NCBI RefSeq assembly: GCF_032854445.1 | Contig: NC_088302.1 | Span: 55,902,237 to 55,966,236 of the forward strand | DNA from: Liolophura sinensis | Taxonomy: Eukaryota > Mollusca > Polyplacophora > Chitonida > Chitonidae | DNA length: 64,000 nt | Reading direction: 5' to 3' | In this document: positions 39,001-51,000 of the stretch, one piece after another | Numbering within the stretch: the first letter of the stretch is position 1 | How the letters are laid out: each line of letters begins with the position of its first letter | Program-made: the position numbers and the translations under genes | The notes under the pieces: model-generated | Told to the model about the DNA's origin: nothing | The model's input: only the letters and a program-made list of their open reading frames with translations | Database searches by the model: none

Positions 39001-42000
39001 CTTAGATGTGGCGGGCGTATCAGTCATTAGCAGGAGCTTAGAATGCGGATTGTTCTCGAGCTTCTGTCGAACCTCTGCCTTTTCGCTCTCGGCTTCGATG
39101 ATGTGGTTCTCCTCCAGGCATTCGTTGAACGAGTGCCGATCTTTGCAGTGGAATAAAGCCACCCACCTTGTCTGCTCGCGAAAGTCTTTGAGGACGGCGT
39201 ATTTCTCAGTGAGGACCCAGACGCTTTGCTTTGCATGACGGCCCGAGAAAGCCATGAATGACAGCATTTTTTGTTTCTTCTTCATTGCCTCTAACGCGCT
39301 ACAATCATCGATGATGTATAGGTTGGGCTCTCCCTCGAACAATCTGTAGAAAGCTCTCAGGCAGTCGTTGAGCCGCTCGCCGGGATCAAAACAATAGACC
39401 TCAGGGTCAGACAGTATCCATCGCCGCCGGTACGCCTCGTTATGCTTAAGAGTGGGGCACAGGATCACAATGTGATGAAAGAAACCGCGGAAAGGCCCCT
39501 CAAGTAGGTCCAGCACAAAGACTGTTTTGCCGCAGTTCGTCTGCCCACAGATAATCGCGCAGTGGGCGTCATCAATAAAGCGCGTTAACGAATCTACCAT
39601 TCTCGATGTGCAGCTTTGCGTCCATGATCACATAGAGATATACGTTCAACACGCCGGGATCTTCTCTCTCTTTTGTCACCTGTACCGTAATCCCCTCACT
39701 GGCGTTCAGAACACGCCTCCCACTGCCATGCAGCTCGTCATCGTCGCTTGGCCGAATGTCAAGCCAGAAGGCGTGCTTGTGCATCAAGAACTCTTCCAGG
39801 GAGACGTCTGCAAGGCCTAAGTCTTTAACGACCCTGGCCACCTCAGGGTCCCGCTTCCGTAGGGGTGAGCTGGCGACGAACTTCTGGACCTCACCCCACT
39901 GCTGGTACGCCCGCATGTCCTCGCTGTACAGCTGATTGGGGACCCCTTCTATTGTGACTTCTACTTTTTAGAAGGATTCCGACCTCCTATTCCACGGGGT
40001 TCCTTTAGTCTCGAACAGCATGAGGATGCCCTTCATTGCTCTCGCGGGCGTGTTCAGGTTTATGTTCCAGAGAGTATCAGACTTGTCCTTCACAAACTTT
40101 CGGTGGCGGAGGACGCGATCATACAGAATGGAGACGCCCCCGGCAAACTGGGTGCGGATCTGTCTAGCGAGCTCCTCTTCGGTGACCATATCGAACTCCA
40201 GGCTGATGTTGTCGATGGTGTAAGTCACGTCGGCATCGTCTGTTGCCTGGATTACCCGACTGTCAGTTCATACTCCAGTCGGTCGGCCAAGGCACTCTGG
40301 TAGAATGGCATGTGGCTATCTAGAAGTTCAAAGTCTAGCGGGATGTGGTACAGTCTGCCAAAGGCGCGAGCGATGGCTTTTTCTCCACTATCGTTGTCAC
40401 TTGCGTCCTCCACTTCGACTCGAAGTTTAAGCATGTTTTTGCTGCCGATGCCTTGGTAGGCCGCATTCCGCCGTTCGTTTTTGGTCAGCCATAAGTCGAC
40501 GTAGCAATGAAACACATCAGAGTTGTCGATGGATATTACCTCATTCCCGCTGATTCTGATTGTGGTTTTCTTGACTACTGCGCGTCCGAGATTCCCGACC
40601 ACTGTGGCGTTCGGGTCGGATGAATTGATCGTGATCGAGAAGGCCAAGCGCACGGTACCGGGCACAATGACGTCATTTGCGCTGAGGTTGGAGAAGCGGA
40701 CCAAGAGTTGTTGATTCTGGTCGATCGTACTTGGGTTGTTGGTGACGACCAAGGACTGCCGTACACCTTGTACCCCCCGAGGCTTATGAAGTGTTCTGAA
40801 AGGGTTTAGCCTGCGTCCGTATGCATCCATTGTGTGTATTGAAGGTATACCTTGCAATGTTCAATACGAGGATTATGGCAGACTTCGACTTTGATAATCC
40901 GGCGTTCGACGACACCCAAGAAGACAACAACATCAACGACGAACAGACCCCTCTCCTTGCAGGTGATGATGTTCCTGAGCAACAAAGCCGGGGTGCGGCC
41001 GCCAGAAACCTTTAACAAGAGCTGACGCAGGCCGCCGTGAATGATTATTACGATGCCTTGGCGAAGGTGGATCCCAGCCTTACCCCCCTCTTTCAAGATT
41101 ACACGAAGTTTAAGTTTGTCCAAGGGCGTCTGCAACCCGCTGCCCACCCCACACTGGACATCATGAACAAACGAACAGGTGAACCGCTAGCCCTCTCAAC
41201 AGTCGCCAATAAAGGAGGGGTTAATGTTGTTAGGGGGGAAGGGGGGCTGGGCTTTATAGACTGGAAAAGAAAAGAACAGACATCGTTGCATCCGGCAGCA
41301 GTCGCAGCCCTGGAGACAGAGAGTTCAGAACTCGGTGCAGCGGCCGGCAAAGAAGATACCATGGAGCTGGAGGATTTAAGCCAACCAGCGAAAAAGGCCG
41401 CTGATGCTGTCCACACACTGGAAACAAGCTTGACGGATAGAGAGGTCGGGCGGGCTCTTGAAACGATAAACGACCCTACTCTTCCCATGCGAGAACTTCT
41501 GGGGCTTGACAAGGCACTGCAGACCTCGGAAGGCGAACACGCAAATAACCTCACCAAGCTGTCAAGTCTCGATAAGGACATCGCAAAACAAACACAGAAG
41601 TTGGAGGAGGCCACTGATGAATTCTCTCGGCGTCGGATCGCAGACCGGATAAGGAATCTCGAGGACGAAAGGGTGGCCCGGCTCGAAGCAGCCTCTTTAA
41701 CGGCCGAAGCCCTGCGCACGCAAATACGCCGCATTAAGCAGACGGTCGATCGCATCCTACACAAGGATACCAGTCTGGCCGAGCGCGTCCGCACCCTCTT
41801 CCGGGAGCAGGGAATAACTGTGGTCTCCATTTTCACGATAATTGGGATGGCGATCTCGACACTGGGGCTAGCGATAAATTTGGCGCTGACTGGCGGGCCC
41901 GGTGGGGGCATCCAGCCAACACCACCTTTATCCGACTGGCGTGGTCTTAAAGAATGGGTGAAAAAGCATCTCCAGTCCCTGGCGCGCGCCCTTGGCAAGT

Positions 42001-45000
42001 TGGCTGGGAAGGCTGCCGCTGCAATTCCGGGTATTATTGGCAGTATCGTGTCCTGGCTACTGAACCTTCTCGGGAAAGCGACTGGGTGGCTGGCCGATAA
42101 TGTCTGGGCTCTAGTCGTCGCAGTAGGTGGCCTAACGCTCGTGGCTGTTCGCAAACATTTAACGCATAGACCACAGCAGCTGTAAGCCGATACCAACCCC
42201 AGCGACGATGATGGCTGTCTTCTCTGCATCGTGATTCTTTTGCTTTGGAAATAGGGGTTCTTGTTTGCCTCCGGCGGCAGCAACATGCTGAACACGAGCG
42301 GTGTGCAGTGGGACGCTTTCTTGTGGCTCAACGATCCCGTGGGAAGGTGCGCGCTTGTGCAAAGTGGGTGGCACTTTAGCGTTCACACCCTCATTGGCGC
42401 CTAGCTTCTGGTCCTCTGTGGCCACTACGATTTTGTTGTTGTAGTTTGCCACATGGCCGATCTGCAGAAGCATGTCGCTGGGGGCCATATATAGGCCTAT
42501 GCCATACACAAAGTCTACAGCGCTCCCCGGCATACTGTAGCACGTCCTGGTAGTGTTTGATAGCAGACGGAAGGCCGATCGGAGAGGAAATAGCGTCTTC
42601 AACGTTCGCGGCAAACTGTTTTTGCACGTCGAAGGCTGTGCCCGTGCCTAGAATATGCGCCCTTGTTTGCGCCTGGGCGCCTAGAATAGCCCACACGTAT
42701 GTCCGGATGGAATCGTTTAGGCGCTCTACACCCGGCTGCGTGAATCCTTGGGATGTGTCGACAATGAACGACACCCAAGCTTCCTCGGCGTCCTGCTCGA
42801 TGTAGTCGACGTGGAGCGCTGTAGGCTTTCTAGAGAACGACATCCTGCTCGGATCGAAGGCCCGATCGCCAATGGGGCTGTAGCCCTTTCTCGTGACATA
42901 GTAATATGCCGCTCCGAGGCCATGATTCACCCCACTGCGCCTCCAGTCTGTGTGCGTATCTACGTGGAACTCCCTACAAATCTTCTCATAGGCCCTCTTG
43001 TCGTAGGGGTTTTCGAATGTCGCCCACGCTCTGTCTTGTGGCAGGGGGGCCTGCATCTCTTCCAAGACCCGCCTAACTTGGTAATACACATGGAACGTGT
43101 ACAGGGCCATTAATTGTTGGTCGGGGGCGAGAAGATGGTCTTTTGCAGAGACGCCACAGCCCGTGGTTGCGCACCAGACCGCGAAGTTCACTTGGTTCTG
43201 CCAGAATTGCATAGGATTGGTGTTCCAGGCCCGAACAATGTCATTGCTGGTTATCTTTGGCAGCCGGTACTTGGCCAACACATCTGTGAACTGGACTGGA
43301 AAGGCCTTCTTTTCATCGATGTCGATATCAAATCGCGTGAGCTGCTCTGCGTGGGTTTGAATACTATGAAATGCCCCGGCCTTGTAAGTGGCCTCTCTAT
43401 TGAACCTGTAAGCCTCGCTGTTCATCGTGGCTAAAATGTTCATCACATTGACTGACATTCTGACAGCACACGCTGCCTCATGCCCTTAACAACCTCGACG
43501 GCCGCCTTAAAACCGCCTTTCGCGAGATAACATTCTACCCAGCCTGGGCGAATATCCCCACCGGAGTGATCTTCTTGCTTGGAGTTGGCGCACGAGAGGA
43601 AGAACGCGTTGAAGTGCCGACGGGCTACTACAATGTCTGTACGCTGGACAAGGACATATTCCGCCCACATAGGCTTTCTCTGGGATTGAATGAAGCCACG
43701 GGCTGCCTAGTCATTACCATCCCAGAAAATACCACCATAGCGCTCGCGGAGCTTGCCCCAATCTTAGGGTTCCGGGACGGGAAGAAGGTTATCTGGGGGA
43801 CTGTGGAAGGTGGCACGTTGCCTAACTTGGTCACACACAAAGAAGTCTTCGTGCATTTGGATGAACTGAGCACCTCAGAAAACGTGAGAATAACCTCAGA
43901 TTTCGGTGGCAGTTCAACACTACTTCAGGCCATCGCCGTGACTGGTGAAGGGATAAACTGCGGGAAGACGGTTTCATTTCCCAACCCATAGTACAAAGCC
44001 TTGCGCGCCGACTATATAAGGCACTTGACCGTGGCACTTTTGGACGAAAACGGCAAGTATATTAATGTAGAGTACCTCAGTGCTACCCTAGAAATACGAG
44101 TATGGTGGATGCAGCCGGTCCCAGGTCTGCGTGCCTGTCTTTAAGCGACTTGGCAGATGTGTCGGAGTTCGAACTTCAAGGCCAGGAAGGTAAAATCTAC
44201 GCCTTCCAGTTTCAAAGTGGCAAGTACAGCCGCAAAAAGATTCCGGGGGGGGGGGGGGGAGAGGGGGGGGGCAAGCAGAACCTGCCACGTTTGCTTCCCT
44301 TCCCTTCAAGATGTCTCATCCTCTGTAGAGCAAGAGCGCAGGTCGCCTTCTGAGGTGATTGAAGAACAAAAACTCTCATTAATTCGCTTTGAAGACCGCT
44401 TTGTTCTTGCCAGAGCTCGCGACCCAGATTGGTTTATAGATGTGAAGGTGACCCTGATGACGGTCCAGGCCGATATAACCAAGGTGAAAAAAGTTTTCAA
44501 CTCCGCAACCTCTTTCGGGTCGTGGGTACCAGTCAGCAAGTGTTATCTAGCTAAGAGTGTAAGAGGTGGCTTAGCCCTATCTGCGGGCGAAGGTGTAAAT
44601 TCCGCACTTCTTATAGGGCAAACAAGTATATCTTTGTCCATGATAGAAATAAACCCTGGATCTATACTTATCTTCAACATCTTACTTGGCGCGGCCTCTC
44701 AGCGCCGTGCCTCCTTGATTACCGGTGTGAGACTAAAGTGGCCTGCAGAGCACAATGGAAAGGAGCTCAGACTTACGATCAAATTACCGGCCGGGGTGGG
44801 CGGGGATTCGCCGTAAAAATGTTGATTCAAAATTTTACCCATCAAAAATACCCCCTTTGGCTGGATTGCCCGTCCAGTTGGACGGGTGGACGGGTGTCTG
44901 TCTAGCTTGGTGCGAGGGGGTAAAAAAAAAAATTCTGCCCAGTGTGGGGTTCAAACCCATGGTCCAAAAAAGCAAAAGGCCTGGTTTATAGCTCAGCCTT

Positions 45001-48000
45001 TTACCAATTAATCACCACCCTAACGGCGGGCTCCGGATTTTTTGCGCTAGCGACCCACCGTTACGGGGGTTAATTGGGACTGACACATCCCACTACCTTT
45101 GGGCCATCTACAACACCCCTTGGTAAGGTCTCTCTGCCCCCGAAACTGTCGAAAGTTGCAGAGATTCCTTAGAAGTGCGTAGAGCCCGGCGCCATATGCA
45201 GGTAACGCATTCACATACTACATATACAGGAGACCAAATCCAAATTTCAGCTAGCAAACATCCCCTTATACAATGTAGTACATGAATACGCCCCTTACAC
45301 ACAGCGCCTTTCCCACCTCTGTCAGCCGACTGAGCTATATCCCACGACCCACGAAACATAGGCTAAATTGGAAAGCCTATCCCGCATAAACAAAATATTT
45401 CCAAATAATTCTCCTAAAAATACTGGATCTTATCAAATAAGACACGCTGAAAAAGGCTGTCACATTTATTTTTTATAAAAATCCGTGGTTTAAGCCCTAT
45501 AGTGGGGAGAAAATCATCTGAATCACCCTGTTGTGCAATACAGCCAGCCTATATATATATATATAGACTATAATCCTTATGTATTAAATGCCAACTAGGT
45601 TGCCTCATATCAATGTGTGTGTGTGTAGGCGAGGCTTGTAAATAAGCGTGTATGCCTTGGCTGGGGAGGCGCCTAAGGTGGGGTTTATGGGGATGCAGGG
45701 AAAGGGGGGTGGGGCCTCTATTTTGTTCTGGGGAGGGCCCCAAGGGGGGCGTGCGCCAGAACCTATAGTGTGTATACTAGAACTTCTGGACCTCGCCGGG
45801 AATAGGGGCTGGGAGCCTCTATTTGCCAAATGGAAGGTGTGCCAGAACCAGAACTCCACCTACTACTTAAACCCTTCTAAACATTCTTGTAAGACTTCTC
45901 ACTGATCCTCAGCACGCAACACTGCCTGTTTCACCCAATCCAAACTGACTTACACTGGATGGCGTCTCCGTTTCTGAGATGGGTGAGCCGTCAAACATAA
46001 ACCTCACGCTGCTAGCAGCTACAGACTGAAAAAAAAAAACAAAAAAAACACTCACATGCATGCAGAAAACATCCATAAATGATCAGCAGATAAAATGAAC
46101 ATTATTTATAATTAGGAGGAGCATTTCTCACATGCTTAGTTAAAACCAGGGCCACTTTTGCAAAACTTCGTAATTAGTTTTTTTGTAACTTTTCTCGTAA
46201 ATGACATCGTCTTATGGCGTTATAACCCAGACAACATATTTTATGAACAAAGTTATGACCTGTAAAGTTTTGTGAAAGTAGCTCCAGAGAACCCCACAGG
46301 TCTAGCCTTTGGTACAACCCTTGCCATCAGTGCTCTAAAATCTGGCTAGTTGACAGAGGCAGAACAACCAAAGCTCTCCAATTTTGAACTATTTTATTGG
46401 AAACTGTATTGAGTGGTATAAACATGGTCTCTCAAAAGTTGAACTATTCTCTGGGCCTTAAACTTACACCGCCATACAGCAGAATATGAATTGACGGTAT
46501 CAAAGTGTTCACGCCTTTAAAAAAAAAAAGCCAAACTGTTGTCACAAAAACTCTGCTTACACACATGCAAGCCAACTGTACCTGGGTAAACAGACACATA
46601 TGTTCCAGAAGCAGACATGATTTCAGCTAATCTGCTTCACCTCACACCTGATAAGACAATACTACTAATGCCCAAGCATCCATATACGAGGCTGCTACGG
46701 CCACAAATTGTTCTTTATTTTCATTTTCAAACATGTCTAAAGCGTTACCTTCTGGTGTTTAAAGATCACTTTCACACATGTTCAGGCAGCCCGGAGCTAC
46801 CACATTCTGTAATAACTATGCCTTCTCCTGCATTTAGATTACAGTACATCCACCAAAACACTGAATGCTGGAGAGTTGCAGCACAAAGCCACCAATCTTC
46901 TCAGGCGATTGGTGATATTTCACAATCCAATCACAGACTTGCCTATGTGAGCGGTGGGAATTTGATTTTAAAAACTTTATCAATCTGTGCAGCAACCATT
47001 TATTTATTGGACTGGATTTTTACTCCGTGCTCAAAATTTTTTCACACATGATAATATTCCACTATTAGAAGACTTTAATGTGACAGATGCAATTTTTGGT
47101 CCATATGACCCTGGTATTTTGAGCGTGCAAAGTATATCCTTCTAGCCGTATCAGTTGAAAATTTGAGGGATATTATTCTAGCACTTTTCCAGAGGTCTGC
47201 CCTGTCCAGAGTGATATGTACACACTCATTATGTAGAAATGAACTTTGTCAATTGATCTGATCATTCACATCCTACTTCATAACTCAAATATTTACCCAA
47301 CTTCATAACTCACATAATTAGCCATATATACCATGCTGTTCATAATGACCAACTTCATAACTCACATAATTAGCCATACATACCATGCTGTTCATACTGA
47401 CCAACTTCATAACTCACATAATTAGCCATACACACCATGCTGTTCATACTGACCAACTTCATAACTCACATAATTAGCCATATACACCATGCTGTTCACA
47501 CTGACCAACTTCATAACTCACATAATTAGCCATATATACCATGCTGTTCATAATGACCAACTTCATAACTCACATAATTAGCCATATATACCATGCTGTT
47601 CATACTGACCAACTTCATAACTCACATAATTAGCCATATACACCATGCTGTTCACACTGACCAACTCCATAACTCACATAATTAGCCATATACACCATGC
47701 TGTTCATAATGACCAACTTCATAACTCACATAATTAGCCATATATACCATGCTGTTCATACTGACCAACTTCATAACTCACATAATTAGCCATATATACC
47801 ATGCTGTTCATACTGACCAACTTCATAACTCACATAATTAGCCATATATACCATGCTGTTCACACTGACCAACTTCATAACTCACATAATTAGCCATATA
47901 TACCATGCTGTTCATACTGACCAACTTCATAACTCACATAATTAGCCATATATACCATGCTGTTCATACTGACCAACTTCATAACTCACATAATTAGCCA

Positions 48001-51000
48001 TATATACCATGCTGTTCATACTGACCAACTTCATAACTCACATAATTAGCCATATATACCATGCTGTTCATACTGACAAAAATGCATATTTAAAAAATTT
48101 CAATATACAATCAAAGAGTCCTCAGATTTACAAAAATGGTGCTTCCAGCAATAAGGAAGCATGTCCCTTACCGATCTCTCACAGTAAGCGTTCATAAGTT
48201 TTCTCAAAGGAGTATTCCTCTTTATTTTGAAGTGAACCACGCCACCATCCTGGCCCTTCACTGTCACATTCATGTGTTCATTGCTCTCAGATTTCATCTC
48301 ATCTGCCTATAAGAAAACAGAGAGATGAGCAAATCAAAAAAAACTTAACACAGCAGCTGACTAGTACCTATGACACTATAAGCCAGATAATTAACTAACA
48401 AATCTGTATAAATGCAGAAACTTTCTGCACATCATACTCAAATTGTGAAGGACTGAACCTCCAGGTCTGGGCCAAAACTTTGCAGGGGCTAGTATGCCGG
48501 CAGGTACCTGGATGTTCGCATTCTTGAAAATGAAAACCCTTCCACCAACACCCATGTGTTCTATCCATGTTTGACCTCCTTTTGCAATTTAATTTTTTTT
48601 CTTTGGATAAGATTTTCATTTTCAAACTATAATACATTTGAATCATGATCTTCACATGTGTTACAGTTCTGTAGCTCTTCTACTTACATGCTGATGAACG
48701 GAGAGTTAGAGTGAAAGTGAAAAATGGGCAGGTAACTTAATAGTTGTTCAACCATCAATCATTCGCGTAACATTTATTTTTTTGATTGGTCTTTTATGTC
48801 AAACCAAAGAATACTTCACTTACACAACCGCAGCCAGCAATATAGTGGAAGGTAATTGAGCAGAGCCCAGGGGAAACCCACAATCATTCGCAGGTTTCTG
48901 GCAGACCTTTCCACCGACCAGGAAGAAAGGCTTCAAGCCTGCTGGTCTTGAGCTCTGTCATCACAGGCCTCTGGATTTGAGGCATGCTATCACACATTCT
49001 GTTACGCCAGCACACTTGTGTTGAACATAGAATAGAAATGCTAGCTTTCAACAAAGTTATGATGTGCACTGCCTTTCACAGCATCGCCATCCACAACAGC
49101 TTATGGCTATCTTTGCTACTAATATAATGCTCCCCGCAAAATAACCCCTTTTCCTGAAACCCACAACAATACCATATTGCCTCATTTTGGATCCGCTTGG
49201 ATCTGACAATGTCATGAATGTCTGCAGCTTTCACTCAGTAACTTTCCATCCACCAGTATACAAGCCAGAAAGCTACAGTACATTATCTACATGTGAATTT
49301 GTCTTGTTACAATGGCTTGAATTTCTCCTATATTTTATAGGCTGTCAACAGTCACGTGTTTGACAAAATTGTTGTTAAGAACCTATCCATGTCAGTTTCA
49401 CACAAAGTTAGGTCTTTTAACCATGTTGTTTCAGAGGTAGCAACTGACACAAATCAGTATCACAAGGAACCTCAAACTCTTAAAATAACTGAATTTATCT
49501 TGTAAACTTAGAAGTAGTCTGAATACAGGGACTAGTGAGCATTTTTTGTGGGAAGCAATACTTCATGAGATTATCATTATAAGCCACATTCGCAAAAAAA
49601 TGTCGCAAAATCTTGCAGTACACAGGACCGGAGTACTAATATTCACTCAACAGCTTATGCTTTAACCCAGCAGAAGCATGCTTACTATGTACATTAAATA
49701 TCAGTTCTGCTCACATTCTACATAGGAAAATCAGACCTTAATTTGCAGTAACTTGTAGTGGGTGTAGTGTCTGAAAATGTCTTTAGTATATGAATTTGTG
49801 GGGTTGTCATGCATTGTGTTTGGTTCGGCAAGGTTAGTTGATTATGACGGCCATTCGGTTGGCATTGACTTTTAAAGTGCATGTTAAGAAGAAAATGTTC
49901 CTTACCATTGATCCTACACATAAGCAGTTCCTCTGTGTAACTCTCAAGTTACATTCCACAACTATAGGAGATGTTTGCGGTATGCAGAGTGCCTATTCGG
50001 GCAGCCATCTGCTCTTCACCATTTAGTCTAGTATCCGTCTGTAGGATGACGAGCAATGGATATGTCATACCCAAATATTCCACAACCAATAGCCAGTATA
50101 TTCGGACTAACCAACTTTGAACGTTCTACTCAAACCTTATCCAACCACCCTGGTCTAGCCCCACCTGTATCTGAAGTCAGCTGTCAAAGGCTCTACCTTC
50201 GTCATCTTTTTCTTTGTTGTCACTGGTCAAGTAATACCTTTCAGTCAGGTAAACACTCCCAAACCCATTCTAAATTACAGTTTATTTCTCTCCAAAAACA
50301 TCGCTACTATCATTCAGAATACAATTATCTTGTGTAAGGTGCTACAACAGCAACATAAATCTGATCTATTTTTTCACAATTTAATCTTAAACCACTCCTT
50401 GGTTATAACATATAGGTCTGTGCAAGGTAAGACATAATTTTCTATACCCTTAGTCACTTTCGCAGAAAGTTACTTGCTTCAAAAAAGGCTGTTTTTTTTT
50501 TTTAAGTTAGATCCGACATAGAGGTACTCGCTACGTTCTGTGAGAATCAGAACATTTTTTTTTTCCATAGGACCAAATACAGTGGCACATTTCCACAAGG
50601 TTAGGTACAAGTTGCCCGAGACCTCGATCCATGGGTGGCTTATACATACTAATACGTGGATTTGTCAGAGTTATTTCGTTTCCACTCAGGTACAGCGACA
50701 ATGTGGGAAAAATAGTGCTGTTGTTGTTTACTCACTTTAGTTGGCGATGTAGAACAAGTGAGGAGCTGTAGAACGAGTTTACCTATAACAGCAGCGTAAT
50801 ACCTCGACTGAGGTATGGAGGGCTACCCCAACTGAGGTATAATACCCTGTTCGAGGTACTTTCTCTAACCTGGCCAATGTACATCCTACTATCATGTCAA
50901 TCCAAACATGCCCACCATCCTTAAAATCATGCCTAAACAACTCCAAGTTACCCCGACTTTAGGAAATGCAAACTAAATATTACAACTTCTACACAGTAAG

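Larger units (their letters stand above)
32055..45867. mobile_element. Polinton (Maverick), 13.8 kb, degenerate copy
   Basis: Bounded by inverted repeats starting agtagtaggtggag at both ends. The flanking hexamers are taaaac (32049-32054) and taaacc (45868-45873), an almost perfect 6-bp target duplication as expected for Polintons. It encodes protein-primed DNA polymerase B, retroviral-type integrase, packaging ATPase and capsid-type proteins, and is clearly GC-richer than the host DNA. Gene order: Cys-rich ORF > PolB >, < integrase, < four small proteins, < ATPase, < capsid protein, coiled-coil protein >, < virion-type protein, penton-like >, unknown >. I count about ten stops or frameshifts plus a dead polymerase motif, so the copy is inactive. 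It lies in SUMO intron 3, with PolB opposite to SUMO. Confidence 0.95.

Noticed and set aside
41099-42331. 410-codon minus-strand open frame
   Set aside because: It lies opposite the Polinton coiled-coil gene. Ser/Arg-rich composition is typical of an antisense shadow in GC-rich coding DNA.
32049-45873. Giant-virus or adenovirus insertion instead of a Polinton
   Set aside because: Size, inverted ends starting AG, a 6-bp duplication and the PolB + retroviral integrase + packaging ATPase set are those of Polintons (including the virus-like forms called adintoviruses).
46617-47051. 144-codon plus-strand frame in SUMO intron 2
   Set aside because: No recognisable domain and no splice signals; it ends in a SINE-like fragment.
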